Shown: positions 8,688-18,584 of the stretch, in pieces
Numbering within the stretch: position 1 is the first letter of the stretch
How the letters are laid out: each line of letters opens with the position of its first letter
Assembly (NCBI GenBank): GCA_029202385.1
Contig: CP119314.1
Coordinates: forward strand, 4,032,501 to 4,096,500
Origin: Candidatus Sphingomonas phytovorans
GTDB taxonomy: Bacteria; Pseudomonadota; Alphaproteobacteria; Sphingomonadales; Sphingomonadaceae
Direction of reading: 5' to 3'
DNA length: 64,000 bases
Translations under genes and position numbers: made by a program
The notes under the pieces: generated by a model
Databases searched by the model: none
What the model saw: only the letters and a program-made list of their open reading frames with translations
Told to the model about the DNA's origin: nothing

Positions 8688-8942
8688 GTGCAGATGCCCC
8701 TCAGCCTCGAATCGCTGCCGCACCGGCAGCGCGCGACCGTCGCCGGAATCGCCTGGAGCGAGCTGAGCGTGCCGGAGGCGCGACGCCTTCGCGAGCTCGG
8801 CTTCGACGAGGGTGTCGGTGTCGAGGTGCTGCACCGCGCGACGCTGGGCAAGGGCCCGATCGCCTGCCGCATCGGCCGCATGACCGTTGCCCTTCGCCGC
8901 GCCGTGGCGGGCGCGATCCACGTTTCCCCCATCGCCGGTTAG
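8688..8942 (+). CDS. feoA: Ferrous iron transport protein FeoA
   Basis: This is a small SH3-like cytoplasmic partner of FeoB, 84 residues from GTG 8688 or 82 from ATG 8694. The AAGGAG at 8668-8673 is nearer to the GTG but 14 bases away, so the start is uncertain. The family pattern is visible: a short beta strand, an ARRLRELGFDEG turn and VEVLHRATLGKGPIACRI, ending in a strand with ALRR. feoB begins 13 bases downstream. Confidence 0.9.
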   Translation: MQMPLSLESLPHRQRATVAGIAWSELSVPEARRLRELGFDEGVGVEVLHRATLGKGPIACRIGRMTVALRRAVAGAIHVSPIAG

Positions 8943-8955
8943 ATTGGTACCGTAA

Positions 8956-10815
8956 ATGAATGCCGCGCCATTGGTGGCGCTGGTCGGCAACCCCAATGCC
9001 GGCAAGAGCGCCCTGTTCAACGCGCTGACCGGGGCACGACAGAAGGTCGGCAATTATCCCGGCGTGACGGTCGAGCGTCATTCCGGCCGGCTTGCGCTGC
9101 CTGACGGCCGGCCGGTCGAACTGGTCGACCTGCCCGGTGCCTATAGCCTCGATCCCTCAAGCCCGGACGAACGCGTCACGCGCGACGTGGTGAGCGGATC
9201 CCAGGACGGCGAACGGCTGCCCGATGCGCTGGTCGTGGTCGTCGATGCCGCCAATCTCGACAATCACCTGCGTTTCGCCCTTCAATTGATCGCGCTTGGG
9301 CTGCCGGTGGTAGTCGCGCTCAACATGTTCGACCTGGCCGAACGCGACGGGCTGATCCTCGATCCCGAGCGGCTGTCGCGCGATCTCGGCGTGCCGGTGG
9401 TGCCGACCGTGGCGGTTCGCCGCCGCGGGCTTGAGGACCTCAAGGCGCGGCTCGCCGACATCCTGGTCCATGGCGCCGCCAGGCCGCTGCGGGCGAGCGA
9501 CGGCAGCGTGCAGGAAGACATCGTCACCCTGCAGCGCCGCGCCCGGACCATCGCGGTGGCGGCCACGGTGTCCGAGACGCCGACCCGGCGCTGGGGCCAT
9601 GCGCTCGACGCGATCGCGCTGCATCCGATCGTCGGCCCCATCCTGCTGCTCGGCCTGTTGTTCATTATGTTCCAGTCGGTGTTCGCCTGGTCGCAGGCGC
9701 CGATCGGCTGGATCGAATCGGGCATGGCCTCGCTCTCCGGCTTCGTGAGCAGCGAGTTGCCCGACGGTTTCCTGCGCTCGCTTCTCGTCGACGGGCTGAT
9801 CGCCGGCGTCGGCGCGGTGGTGGTGTTCCTGCCGCAGATCCTGATCCTGTTCACCTTCATCCTGGTGCTCGAGGCATCGGGATACATGGTCCGTGCGGCC
9901 TTCCTGATGGACCGGCTGATGGCGCATGTCGGGCTGTCGGGCCGCGCCTTCATCCCGCTGCTGTCGAGCTTCGCCTGCGCCGTGCCGGGCATCATGGCGA
10001 CTCGCACGATCGACGACGAGAAGGACCGGCTGACCACCATCCTGATCGCGCCGCTGATGACCTGCTCAGCGCGGTTGCCGGTCTATACGCTGATCATCGG
10101 CGCGCTGATCCCCAATACCCGGGTGCTGCCGTTCGTCGGGCTTCAGGGACTGGTGATGTTCGGCCTCTATGTGCTCGGCATCGTCGGCGCGTTCTTCGCC
10201 GCGCTCGTGCTGCGCCGGACGGTGACCAAGGGCGCCTCGTCCGGCTTCATGATGGAGATGCCGAAATATCAGTGGCCACGGCTTGGCGACGTGCTGATCG
10301 GCCTGTGGAGCCGTGCCCTCATCTTCCTGAAGCGCGCCGGTACGACGATCGCCCTCACCGTGGTGCTGCTCTGGGCGCTGGCAAGCTATCCGGTCGCGCC
10401 CGCCGGCCAGAAGCAGAGCGAATATTCGATCGCCGGCCGTATCGCCTCCGGCATCGAAGTGGTGGTGAAGCCGATCGGCTTCAACCACGATATCGCGCTC
10501 GCGCTGCTGCCGGCGATGGCCGCGCGCGAAGCGGCGGTCGGCGCGATCGCCACGGTCTATTCGATCGACAATCCCGAGGATTCGGCGAACGAGATCAAGC
10601 TGGCCGACCGCCTGCGCGGCCGCTGGAGCCTGCCGACCGCGCTCGCCTTCCTGATGTGGTTCGTCTTCGCGCCGCAATGCATCTCGACCATCGCCGTCAC
10701 GCGGCGCGAGACCAATGGATGGAAATGGCCGATGTTCATGATCGGCTATCTCTTCGTACTGGCATACGTCGCCGCGGGCGCTACATACTGGGCCGCTATC
10801 GGACTCGGATTGTAG
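8956..10815 (+). CDS. feoB: Ferrous iron transporter FeoB
   Basis: FeoB is the inner-membrane ferrous iron permease with an N-terminal G domain. Motifs are G1 GNPNAGKS (residues 11-18), G2 in NYPGVTVE, G3 DLPGAYS and G4 NMFD. The C-terminal part from about residue 220 contains the Gate domains, with many membrane helices and the conserved cysteine in [14 protein letters not shown]. At 619 residues it is shorter than the 770-residue enterobacterial protein but normal for this group; no FeoC follows. Expression is probably controlled with feoA by the Fur-type box. Confidence 0.95.
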   Translation: MNAAPLVALVGNPNAGKSALFNALTGARQKVGNYPGVTVERHSGRLALPDGRPVELVDLPGAYSLDPSSPDERVTRDVVSGSQDGERLPDALVVVVDAANLDNHLRFALQLIALGLPVVVALNMFDLAERDGLILDPERLSRDLGVPVVPTVAVRRRGLEDLKARLADILVHGAARPLRASDGSVQEDIVTLQRRARTIAVAATVSETPTRRWGHALDAIALHPIVGPILLLGLLFIMFQSVFAWSQAPIGWIESGMASLSGFVSSELPDGFLRSLLVDGLIAGVGAVVVFLPQILILFTFILVLEASGYMVRAAFLMDRLMAHVGLSGRAFIPLLSSFACAVPGIMATRTIDDEKDRLTTILIAPLMTCSARLPVYTLIIGALIPNTRVLPFVGLQGLVMFGLYVLGIVGAFFAALVLRRTVTKGASSGFMMEMPKYQWPRLGDVLIGLWSRALIFLKRAGTTIALTVVLLWALASYPVAPAGQKQSEYSIAGRIASGIEVVVKPIGFNHDIALALLPAMAAREAAVGAIATVYSIDNPEDSANEIKLADRLRGRWSLPTALAFLMWFVFAPQCISTIAVTRRETNGWKWPMFMIGYLFVLAYVAAGATYWAAIGLGL

Positions 10816-10826
10816 GAACTAAATAT

Positions 10827-11396
10827 ATGGCGGGCAGCGTCAACAAGGTCATTCTCGTCGGCAATCTGGGGCGCGACCCCGAGAGCCGTTCCTTCCAGAA
10901 TGGCGGCAAGGTGGTGAACCTGCGCATCGCCACGTCCGACACCTGGAAGGACAAGAACACCGGCGAGCGCAAGGAAAAGACCGAATGGCATTCGGTCGCG
11001 ATCTTCAACGAAGGTCTCGCGAACGTCGCCGAACGCTATCTACGCAAGGGCAGCAAGGTCTATATCGAAGGCGCGCTGCAAACCCGGAAGTGGCAGGATG
11101 CCCAGGGCCAGGATAAATATTCGACCGAGATCGTGCTTCAGGGCTTCAACTCGGTGCTGACCATGCTCGACGGCCCCGGCGGCGGTTCGGGTGGCGGCGG
11201 AGGCGGCGGCAGCCAGCGCGACGATTTCGGCGGCAACGACGATTTCGGCGGAGGCTCTTCCGGTGGCTATGGCGGCGGATCCTCGGGTGGATCGGGCGGC
11301 GGCTTCGGCGGCGGCGCCAGCCGTGGCGGCGGTGCCCCGGCCAATCGCGGCAGCAGCAGCTTCGCCGACGATCTCGACGACGACGTGCCCTTCTGA
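10827..11396 (+). CDS. ssb: Single-stranded DNA-binding protein
   Basis: SSB protects single-stranded DNA in replication and repair. It has 189 residues from the ATG at 10827. The OB fold covers residues 1 to about 112 and starts with [17 protein letters not shown] glycine-rich linker with GGSGGG repeats follows at about 115-175. The acidic tip ending DDDVPF is the docking peptide for partner proteins. It starts 11 bases after feoB, but it is a constitutive housekeeping gene and probably has its own promoter, in or near the end of feoB. Confidence 0.96.
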   Translation: MAGSVNKVILVGNLGRDPESRSFQNGGKVVNLRIATSDTWKDKNTGERKEKTEWHSVAIFNEGLANVAERYLRKGSKVYIEGALQTRKWQDAQGQDKYSTEIVLQGFNSVLTMLDGPGGGSGGGGGGGSQRDDFGGNDDFGGGSSGGYGGGSSGGSGGGFGGGASRGGGAPANRGSSSFADDLDDDVPF

Positions 11397-11419
11397 CCGT
11401 TTCGCGCGTTCATTCGCCC

Positions 11420-12967
11420 ATGAGCGAGACTTTCCCGGCCGGATCGGCCGCGCCATCCGGCTGGCTGATCGACGAGGCCGTGCGTGCCGACGCGATCGCC
11501 GCGCACGACATCGAATCGCTCCGCGACAATGACGGGCTGAGCCGGATCACCGATTTCGCCGCGGCCTTGTCCGCGGCCCCGATCGCGCTGGTCAGCCTCG
11601 TCGAGGAATGTCGCCAGACCTTCATCGCCCGAACCGGCCTCGACGCGACGGAAACGCCGCGCGAGACCAGTTTCTGCGCCTTCGCGATGCGCGGGACCGA
11701 GATCATGGTCGTGCCCGACGCGACGCGTGATCCGCGCTTCGCCGACAATGTGCTGGTCACCGGCGAACCCCATATCCGTTTCTATGCCGGCGCACCGCTC
11801 GTCTCCGACGAGGGCGTGCCGCTCGGCTCGCTCTGCGTGATCGACACGGTGCCGCGCGACGGACTGACCCCGCTCCAGCGCCAAGGCCTTTCGACACTGG
11901 CCGAGGCCGTGATGGCGCGGTTGCGCGACAGCCGGGACGCAGCCGCATGGCGCGCGACCGAGAACGCCAGCCACCGCGCGCTGGCCGAGAGCGACAACCG
12001 CTTCCGCGTGCTCGCCGATGCGATGCCGCAGATGGTCTGGTCGACTCCGCCCAACGGCCATAACGATTATTACAATGCGCGCTGGTACGAATTCACCGGC
12101 ATGCCCGAAGGGTCGACCGACGGCGAGGGATGGAACCGCATGTTCCATCCGGAGGACCAGGCCCGCGCGCTGGAGACCTGGCGGCATTCCCTCGTCACGG
12201 GCGAGCCCTATCAGATCGAATATCGCCTGCGCCGCGCCGACGGTGCCTATCGCTGGACGCTGGGCCGGGCACTCCCTCTGCATGACGAATCCGGCACGAT
12301 CGTCCGCTGGTTCGGCACCTGCACCGACATCCATGAACAGAAAGAGGCGAGCGAGGAGCGCGAGGTCATCGCGCAGGAGCTGAGCCACCGAATCAAGAAC
12401 ATCTTCGCCGTGATCGCGGGACTTGTCGGTTTCGCCGCACGGACCAAGCCAGAGCTGGCGAGCGTCGCCGAAGATCTGCGCGAGCGGATCACCGCGCTCG
12501 GCCGCGCGCATGATTTCGTCCGCCCGCACAGCGCGAATTCGCGACCGGCGGCGTCGCAGAACAGCCTGCACGGGCTGCTGGGCGAACTGTTCCGCCCCTA
12601 TCAGTCGGCCGACCTCGAGCGAATCACGGTCGGCGGCGTGGATGTGGAGATCGACGACCGCTCAGCGACGCCGCTTGCCCTGCTGTTCCACGAGCTTGCC
12701 ACCAACGCGACCAAATATGGCGCGCTGGTCAACGATTCGGGACGAATCGTCCTCGATGTCACGGCATCGGAGAGCGGTGTCGTCCTGCGCTGGGCTGAAA
12801 GCGGCGGGCCGATGGTGACGTCACCCGAGGCAATGAAGGGCTTCGGCTCCCAGTTGATGGAGATGAGCGCCGTCCGGCAGCTGGGCGGAAATATCACGCG
12901 CGACTGGCATTCGGACGGACTGATCGTGACGATCGACGTGCCGTCGCGGGCGTTCAGCCGCCGCTGA
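11420..12967 (+). CDS. GAF-PAS sensor histidine kinase of the HWE family
   Basis: This is a cytoplasmic kinase of 515 residues without membrane segments. A GAF domain (about residues 30-170, with RETSFCAFAM and FYAGAPLV) is followed by a PAS domain (about 190-315, with YNARWYEFTGMPEG and a PAC segment). The transmitter begins at ELSHRIKNIFAVI (about 327), where His is the phosphorylation site. The ATP-binding part has HELATNATKYGAL and the W-x-E box LRWAESGGP, typical of HWE kinases. HWE kinases are common in alphaproteobacteria, often in light or general stress sensing. The stop overlaps the opposite-strand response regulator by 14 bases, and that regulator is its likely partner. The GAF motif does not identify the ligand. 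Confidence 0.88.
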   Translation: MSETFPAGSAAPSGWLIDEAVRADAIAAHDIESLRDNDGLSRITDFAAALSAAPIALVSLVEECRQTFIARTGLDATETPRETSFCAFAMRGTEIMVVPDATRDPRFADNVLVTGEPHIRFYAGAPLVSDEGVPLGSLCVIDTVPRDGLTPLQRQGLSTLAEAVMARLRDSRDAAAWRATENASHRALAESDNRFRVLADAMPQMVWSTPPNGHNDYYNARWYEFTGMPEGSTDGEGWNRMFHPEDQARALETWRHSLVTGEPYQIEYRLRRADGAYRWTLGRALPLHDESGTIVRWFGTCTDIHEQKEASEEREVIAQELSHRIKNIFAVIAGLVGFAARTKPELASVAEDLRERITALGRAHDFVRPHSANSRPAASQNSLHGLLGELFRPYQSADLERITVGGVDVEIDDRSATPLALLFHELATNATKYGALVNDSGRIVLDVTASESGVVLRWAESGGPMVTSPEAMKGFGSQLMEMSAVRQLGGNITRDWHSDGLIVTIDVPSRAFSRR

Positions 12968-13364
12968 TCTCGCGGCCGAGCAGTACCAGATCGTCATTGG
13001 CCGCCGCGCCGTGCGGGTTGCCGGCACTGGCCATTGCCGCCGCCGCCAGGATCGCGGCCTCGGAGAAGGGCTTGCGGATATAACCCAGCGCCCCCCTGGC
13101 GGCGCCGATCTGCGCTGGGTTGGCGGTGACGAAGATCACCTTCACGCCGTAATCCCGGGCAAGCGTCGCGGCGAGATCGGGACCGGTCGCGCCATCGCGC
13201 AGATTCACGTCGACCAGCGCGAAATGACAATCCTCGGCGGCCTCGATCGCGCCGCTCCGGTCGGCGGCGATCGCCTTCACGCGGTAGCCGGCGTCAGTCA
13301 GGATTCGCTCGAGATCGAGCGCCACGAAAATCTCGTCTTCGACAATAAGGGCGGTAGTGGGCAT
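12954..13364 (-). CDS. Single-domain response regulator
   Basis: This is a receiver domain with no output domain, 136 residues from ATG 13364. The acidic pocket is IVEDE, the phospho-acceptor Asp is in ALVDVNLRDG, and the conserved Thr and Lys are in FVTAN and YIRKPF. Such regulators act through protein contact, often as phosphate sinks or FixJ/PhyR-like relays with HWE kinases. It converges on the HWE kinase gene with a 14-base overlap, so the pairing is by position only. Confidence 0.87.
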   Translation of the reverse strand: MPTTALIVEDEIFVALDLERILTDAGYRVKAIAADRSGAIEAAEDCHFALVDVNLRDGATGPDLAATLARDYGVKVIFVTANPAQIGAARGALGYIRKPFSEAAILAAAAMASAGNPHGAAANDDLVLLGREISGG

Positions 13365-13425
13365 GGATTCCTCAAATCTTCCTGCCGCCAACCCGCGAAA
13401 GGGGGTCAGGGTTCCTTGATCGAGA

Positions 13426-14013
13426 TCAGCTCTTCAGAAGGAACACCGCATGTTCGGCGAAGAAGTTTGCTGCAGCAGAGGTCGTGCGCTTGTCCCCTGA
13501 CAGGAACCAGGCCCCTTCGACGGTGATGCCGCGCCCTTTCACGAAGGAGCGGAAATCGTCGATCGTGAGGTGGTGGATGTTGGGCGTGTCATACCATTGT
13601 TCGGGCAGCAGCCGGGTCACCGGCATCCTTCCGCCCCACATCAGCGAGGTCCGTCCGCGCCAGTGCGCGAAGTTGGGGAAGGACACGAAGGCGCGCCGGC
13701 CGATCCGGAGGAGATGGTCGAGCACCATGTCGGGCCGCCGGGTCGTCTGCAGCGTCTGGCTGAGGATCGCATAGTCGAAGCTTGCGTCGGGATAGTCGGC
13801 GAGATCCGAATCGGCATCGCCCTGGATCACCGACAGGCCGCGCGAGACGGCCGCGGCGACATTGCCCGCATCGAGCTCGAGCCCGCGCGCGTCGACGCCC
13901 CTGCCGTCACGCAGCGCCGCCATCAGCGCGCCGTCGCCACAGCCGACATCGAGGATTCGGCTGCCCGGCGCGACAGAGTCGGCGATGACGGCGAGGTCGG
14001 CGCGGAGAGTCAT
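13426..14013 (-). CDS. metW: Methionine biosynthesis protein MetW
   Basis: MetW is a class I methyltransferase-like protein that works with MetX in homoserine acylation and methionine synthesis. It has 195 residues. SAM-binding motif I is ILDVGCGDGALM. The family features SQTLQTTRRPDMVLDHLLRIGRRAFVSFPNF and the C-terminal WYDTPNIHHLTIDDF are present. It lies downstream of metX on the same strand, separated by an inverted repeat doublet. Confidence 0.93.
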   Translation of the reverse strand: MTLRADLAVIADSVAPGSRILDVGCGDGALMAALRDGRGVDARGLELDAGNVAAAVSRGLSVIQGDADSDLADYPDASFDYAILSQTLQTTRRPDMVLDHLLRIGRRAFVSFPNFAHWRGRTSLMWGGRMPVTRLLPEQWYDTPNIHHLTIDDFRSFVKGRGITVEGAWFLSGDKRTTSAAANFFAEHAVFLLKS

Positions 14014-14034
14014 TAAATTGCCTCACCGACAAAT

Positions 14035-14166
14035 CCCTCTCCCAGCGGGAGAGGGAGGGAGCAGCGAAGCTGCGGAAGGGTGAGGGTGACTGAGTGAAGG
14101 CTACGATCACCCTCACCCTTCCCATCGCTTCGCGACGGGGCCCTTCCCTCTCCCGCCGGGAGAGGG
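14035..14166. repeat. Inverted doublet of hairpin repeats between metX and metW
   Basis: There are two 21-base hairpins, each with a 9-base stem CCCTCTCCC/GGGAGAGGG and a 3-base loop, at 14035-14055 and 14146-14166. Between them, GGAAGGGTGAGGGTGA (14074-14089) and TCACCCTCACCCTTCC (14107-14122) form a perfect 16-base inverted repeat around a 17-base spacer. The whole unit is a symmetrical pair facing each other, like the REP doublets of other bacteria. A small hairpin GCAGC/GCTGC sits at 14061-14073. Confidence 0.8.
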
Positions 14167-14191
14167 ACATAGAATGGGTCGCGCCATGCGC

Positions 14192-15310
14192 TCATGCGCC
14201 AGCCCTCAGGAAACCGTCGATGACCCGGTTCATGCCGGGCGAATCGAGCAGGAAGGCATCGTGACCGAACGGGCTGTTGAGCTCGACGAAGCTGACCGGC
14301 GCGCCCGCCGCGTTGAGCGCATGGACGATCGCGCGCGATTCCGAGGTGGGATATAGCCAGTCGGTATCGAAGCTGACCAAGCAGAAACGCGCCTTGCTTG
14401 CCCGGAAGGCGTTGGCGAGCAGGCCGCCATGTTCCTCGGCCAGATCGAAATAGTCGGTCGCGCGGGTGATGTAGAGATAGGAATTGGCGTCGAACCGGTC
14501 GACGAAGCTGATCCCCTGGTGGCGCAGATAGCTTTCCACCTGGAAATCGGCGTCGAAGCCGAAGCTCTTGGCATTGCGCGTCTGCAGGCGGCGGCCGAAT
14601 TTCTCGGTCAGCCCCGCTTCCGACAGATAGGTGATGTGCGCCGCCATCCGCGCCACCGCGAGGCCCGCGGCAGGGGGATCGCCCGTCTCGTAATAATCGC
14701 CGCCGCGCCAGTTGGGATCGGCCATCACCGCCTGGCGGCCGACCTCGTGAAAGGCGATGTTCTGCGCGGTGTGCCGCGCCGCCGAGGCAATGACGATCGC
14801 CGCGCGGACCCGGTCGGGAAAGGTCGCCGACCAGCTCAGCGCCTGCATGCCGCCCATCGACCCGCCGATCACCGCCGCCAGCGTCGCCACGCCGAGATGG
14901 TCGAGCAGCATCGCCTGGGCGCGCACCATGTCGCGGATGGTGATGACCGGAAAGCTCATGCCCCAGGGCTTGCCCATCGCCGGATTGACCGTCGCCGGGC
15001 CCGATGACCCGGTGCAGCCGCCGATCACATTGCTGCAGATGATGAAGTGCCGATCGGGGTCGACCGGCTTGCCTGGCCCGACCAGCCGGGTCCACCAGCC
15101 GGGCTTGCCGGTGATCGGATGGTTGCTCGCGACATTCTGGTCCCCGGTCAGCGCGTGGCAGATCAGGATCGCGTTGCCGCCGTCAGCGTCGAGCGTGCCA
15201 TAGGTTTCGTACGCGATGTCGACCGGCGACAGCAGCGCGCCGCCGTCGAGCTTCAACGGCCCGGGCAGGGTGACATGGCGAGCAAGCCCGAAGCGCGTGT
15301 CGTCCGACAT
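14192..15310 (-). CDS. metX: Homoserine O-acetyltransferase (MetX)
   Basis: This enzyme acylates homoserine as the first committed step of methionine synthesis. It has 372 residues from the ATG at 15310; the longer frame extends into the amine oxidase gene and is not protein-like. Alpha/beta-hydrolase features are the nucleophile elbow [12 protein letters not shown], a family HALTGDQNV loop, [10 protein letters not shown], and the C-terminal catalytic His in [12 protein letters not shown]. It pairs with metW. Whether acetyl or succinyl is transferred cannot be decided from the sequence. No SAM-II-like riboswitch is visible in the 32 bases before the gene. Confidence 0.94.
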   Translation of the reverse strand: MSDDTRFGLARHVTLPGPLKLDGGALLSPVDIAYETYGTLDADGGNAILICHALTGDQNVASNHPITGKPGWWTRLVGPGKPVDPDRHFIICSNVIGGCTGSSGPATVNPAMGKPWGMSFPVITIRDMVRAQAMLLDHLGVATLAAVIGGSMGGMQALSWSATFPDRVRAAIVIASAARHTAQNIAFHEVGRQAVMADPNWRGGDYYETGDPPAAGLAVARMAAHITYLSEAGLTEKFGRRLQTRNAKSFGFDADFQVESYLRHQGISFVDRFDANSYLYITRATDYFDLAEEHGGLLANAFRASKARFCLVSFDTDWLYPTSESRAIVHALNAAGAPVSFVELNSPFGHDAFLLDSPGMNRVIDGFLRAGA

Positions 15311-15342
15311 TGACGCGGCGTTAGGCCGCGAAACGCCGTGGT

Positions 15343-16905
15343 TCAAGCATGGTGAGCGGCCATGATCGCAGCGGCGGCCATCCGCCCGGTCTGCGCGCCA
15401 CCATTCATATAGCCTGGATAAGCATCGGAAAGATGCTCGCCGGCGAACTGGACCAGGCCGGAAAGCGCGCGATGCTTCGGCCCGTTTCCGCCCTCGACCC
15501 AGATCAGCTCGCCGAAGCGGGTGAGCTGGCCGGGTCGGAAATTGACATAGGCGCCCAGTGTCAATGGATCGCGGTGCCAGCCGGTGCGCCGCACCACCCC
15601 GCTCATCGCCGCGCCGAACCCAGGCACGCCCCCCTCGGCCATGCCGGCGAAACCGCGCGCGAGCCGGACTGGATCGGCCACGGCCGCAGCCTCGACCTCG
15701 TTCCCGCCGAGGAACCAGGTCCAGACGCTGCCGGCATCGCTCGCCGGGCGAATCCCACCGTCCCAGCCGAGCGCGGCGCCCGCGGCAACATCGGTCTGCC
15801 ACAGCTCGCCGCCGCGCCCGATCGGCCCTTCCCAGGGGCGTGACGTCATGACGGCCTGGACCTTCTCGTTATAACCCAGATCGACCTCGGCGATGAAGCG
15901 GCGCCACAAGGGCGGCAGCGGCACTCGGAATTCGATCTGGCGCAGCAGCGGCGCCGGCACTGCCACGATCACCGCCCCGGCATCCGCCACGGTGCCGTCA
16001 AGGAAGGAGAGTCGTACGCCGGCGCCGTGCGGATCGATCTGCAACAGCCTCTTGCCGGTTTCGATCCGGTCGCCGAGCTTCGCCCGCATCGCGGCGACCA
16101 GCGCGCCGCTGCCGCCGTCGATCAGATAGCGTTCGTCGCTGCGGCTGAGCACATCGACTCGCTCGCCGTCCACGGTGGGCAGGTTGAAGACCAGTTCGAT
16201 CGCCGAGGCCTGGCCCGGCTCGACGCCATATTCGGTGCGGCTGGTCGCCTCCATCAGCTGGCGCACCCAGGGCTGGGGCAGCTTGTCGGCGTGTTTGTCG
16301 AGATAGAGGCGGATGGAGAGCCGATCGAGTTCCCGTGCCGTTCGTGCGTAATCCTTGTCCAGCCGGTCCGAATCGAGAGCAATCTGTGCCGCGATCGGTC
16401 GCAACGCCTCGGCGAGCGCCGCCACGGGCAGCACCGCGCCGTTGGCGAGCACCATCGTGCGGTGCGCCTCCCCCTTGCGGTCGATCAGGCCGATACCGAA
16501 TGCGGCGGCGAGCTTGTGCATGTCGTCATGGTCGGAATTGACGAGCTGGCCGCCAATCTCCATCGGCACGCCGCCCGTCGGGCGGTGGGTGAACATGCGT
16601 CCGCCGAGCCGCGGCCGCGCCTCGTAGATACGGGCGTCGATCCCCGCCTGGGTCAAATGCCACAGGGCGGTCAGCCCGGCGATGCCGCCACCGACGATCG
16701 CCACCGGCCCCCGGACCGGCGCCGCGCGCAGCGGGCGGGGCATGGCAGTGACGAGGCCGGCCGCACCGATCGCCTTGAGCAAAGCGCGGCGGCTGAGCCC
16801 CTGGGGGCCCGCGACCGGCGGTTTCTCGCCGGCCGCCGCCAGATTCATCCGGCGCGCCGATTCGAGCGCCTCCCAGAAAGTCGCACTGCCCCGCATTCGG
16901 CCCAT
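15343..16905 (-). CDS. Tat-exported flavin monoamine oxidase family protein
   Basis: This is an FAD-dependent amine oxidase of 520 residues. The Tat signal [13 protein letters not shown] lies around residues 38-50, so the folded enzyme is exported. The FAD-binding Rossmann motif [17 protein letters not shown] follows, with [11 protein letters not shown] and the substrate-side [11 protein letters not shown]. The C terminus has the second FAD-contacting segment around [15 protein letters not shown]. The substrate is unknown. It is 32 bases upstream of metX on the same strand. Start codons at 16905 or 16896 are equally likely. Confidence 0.9.
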   Translation of the reverse strand: MGRMRGSATFWEALESARRMNLAAAGEKPPVAGPQGLSRRALLKAIGAAGLVTAMPRPLRAAPVRGPVAIVGGGIAGLTALWHLTQAGIDARIYEARPRLGGRMFTHRPTGGVPMEIGGQLVNSDHDDMHKLAAAFGIGLIDRKGEAHRTMVLANGAVLPVAALAEALRPIAAQIALDSDRLDKDYARTARELDRLSIRLYLDKHADKLPQPWVRQLMEATSRTEYGVEPGQASAIELVFNLPTVDGERVDVLSRSDERYLIDGGSGALVAAMRAKLGDRIETGKRLLQIDPHGAGVRLSFLDGTVADAGAVIVAVPAPLLRQIEFRVPLPPLWRRFIAEVDLGYNEKVQAVMTSRPWEGPIGRGGELWQTDVAAGAALGWDGGIRPASDAGSVWTWFLGGNEVEAAAVADPVRLARGFAGMAEGGVPGFGAAMSGVVRRTGWHRDPLTLGAYVNFRPGQLTRFGELIWVEGGNGPKHRALSGLVQFAGEHLSDAYPGYMNGGAQTGRMAAAAIMAAHHA

Positions 16906-16974
16906 CCCCCGTTTTGCCGCTTCCTAGCAGGAGTACGGCAGAGCGTCAGCTTGCCTTAGCGAAAGCCATGAGCC

Positions 16975-17895
16975 ATGCGGACGACCATGCTTCCCTTCGC
17001 CCGCGTCACCGTCATCGGCATCGGCCTGATCGGCTCCTCGATCGCCCGCGCGGTGCGCGCGCAAATGCCCACGGTGCGGCTGACCGGCTATGATGCCGAT
17101 GCCGAGGTGCGCGCCGTCGCCGATCGCCTCCAGCTGTTCGACGACGTCACCGACACGGCCGGCACATCGGTGATCGATGCCGATCTCGTCATCCTGTGCG
17201 TGCCGGTCGGCGCGATGGGCGCGGTCGGGGGCGAGATCGCCGCCGACCTGCCGGCCGATGCGGTGGTCAGCGATGTCGGGTCGTGCAAGGAGGACGTGGT
17301 CCGCGCGCTGGCCGAGGCATTGCCCGGCGCGACGGTCATCCCGGCCCATCCCGTCGCTGGTACCGAGCGGAGCGGCCCCGAGGCGGGCTTCGCCACCCTG
17401 TTCCACAAGCGCTGGTGCATCGTGACGCCGCCCGAGGGCGCCAATCCGGTCGCGATCGAGCGGGTCAGCGAATTCTGGCGCAGGCTGGGCGCCGAGGTCG
17501 AGACGATGGAGCCGGGCCATCACGACCGCGTCCTCGCCATCACCAGCCATTTGCCGCATCTGATCGCCTACACCATCGTCGGGACCGCCTCCGACATGGA
17601 GGAAGTGACGCGCAGCGAGGTGATCAAATATTCGGCTGGCGGCTTCCGTGACTTCACCCGCATCGCCGCGTCCGACCCGACCATGTGGCGCGACGTGTTC
17701 CTGGCCAATCGCGAGGCGGTGCTGGATATGCTCCAGCGCTTTTCCGAGGACCTGTCGGCGCTCCAACGCGCGATCCGCTGGGGCAAGGGCGACGAACTGT
17801 TCGACCTGTTCACCAGGACCCGCGCGATCCGGCGCAACATCATCGAGCAGGGCCAGGACGATCCGGCCCCGGACTTCGGCCGCACCCACGACTAA
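16975..17895 (+). CDS. tyrA: Prephenate/arogenate dehydrogenase family protein
   Basis: This enzyme oxidises prephenate or arogenate in tyrosine synthesis. It has 306 residues; the start may be ATG 16975 or 16987. The N-terminal NAD site is VTVIGIGLIGSSIARA, and the catalytic region has DVGSCKED and IPAHPVAGTERSGPE with the conserved His. Helical segments around MEPGHHDRVLAITSHLPHLIAY complete the dimerisation domain. No chorismate mutase or ACT domain is fused. It converges on the plsC-like gene 2 bases away. Confidence 0.92.
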   Translation: MRTTMLPFARVTVIGIGLIGSSIARAVRAQMPTVRLTGYDADAEVRAVADRLQLFDDVTDTAGTSVIDADLVILCVPVGAMGAVGGEIAADLPADAVVSDVGSCKEDVVRALAEALPGATVIPAHPVAGTERSGPEAGFATLFHKRWCIVTPPEGANPVAIERVSEFWRRLGAEVETMEPGHHDRVLAITSHLPHLIAYTIVGTASDMEEVTRSEVIKYSAGGFRDFTRIAASDPTMWRDVFLANREAVLDMLQRFSEDLSALQRAIRWGKGDELFDLFTRTRAIRRNIIEQGQDDPAPDFGRTHD

Positions 17896-17897
17896 TC

Positions 17898-18584
17898 TCA
17901 GTTATCCAGCGCGTTGATCGCCGCATGCACCCGGCGCTCGACCTCGGCGCGGGGCAGGCCCGGCGGGATCGGCTCGCCGAAACGAAAGGTCACGACACCC
18001 GGGAGCTTGGGGCCGTGCTTCGGCCAGACCTTGCCGCTGTCGATCGCGACGGGGATCACCGGGATCTTCAGCATCTGGTACAGGCCGGCGAAACCCGCGC
18101 GGAGCGGGGGCTGCTCACCCGGGGACACCCGCGTGCCCTCCGGGAAGATCAGGATCGACCGGCCCAGCGCAAGTTCAGTCTGGGCCTCGCGCACCATGCG
18201 CCGGAGCGCGGCGGCCGAAGCCTCGCGGTCGACGACGATGACGCCATAGCGTCGTGCCGCCCAGCCCCATACCGGAATCGAGGCCAGTTCCTGCTTCATC
18301 ACGATCGCCGGGGTGCGGAGCAGCCGCCCGAGCTCAAGCGTCTCGTACATCGCCTGGTGCTTGGCCGCGTAGATGACCGGACCGTCGGCGAACAGATTTC
18401 CCTCGACCCGGCGATGGATGCCGAGAATGGCCTCGGTCGCCCAGCCATGGAATTTCGTCCAGATATGGGTGTGAACGATCAGCGCATTCCTGCCGAACAA
18501 CGCCGTGACCGGCGTCAGCAGCACGATCGGGATCGAGATTCCGTAGAACACGATCATGAACAGGATCGTCCTGAGCCTGGTCAT
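17898..18584 (-). CDS. 1-acylglycerol-3-phosphate O-acyltransferase family protein (PlsC-like)
   Basis: This is a membrane-associated lysophospholipid acyltransferase of 228 residues that adds the second acyl chain in phosphatidate synthesis. Two hydrophobic stretches near the N terminus are followed by the HX4D-type box KHQAMYE, in which Glu replaces the usual Asp. The FPEGTR glycerolipid-binding box and the IPVIPVAIDSG strand are intact. It overlaps the YdcF gene by 4 bases and ends the ftsE-ftsX-ydcF-plsC run. Confidence 0.9.
   Translation of the reverse strand: MTRLRTILFMIVFYGISIPIVLLTPVTALFGRNALIVHTHIWTKFHGWATEAILGIHRRVEGNLFADGPVIYAAKHQAMYETLELGRLLRTPAIVMKQELASIPVWGWAARRYGVIVVDREASAAALRRMVREAQTELALGRSILIFPEGTRVSPGEQPPLRAGFAGLYQMLKIPVIPVAIDSGKVWPKHGPKLPGVVTFRFGEPIPPGLPRAEVERRVHAAINALDN

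Noticed and set aside
15308..15342. Possible SAM riboswitch before metX.
   Set aside because: Only 32 bases separate it from the upstream gene on the same strand, too short for a known SAM aptamer.
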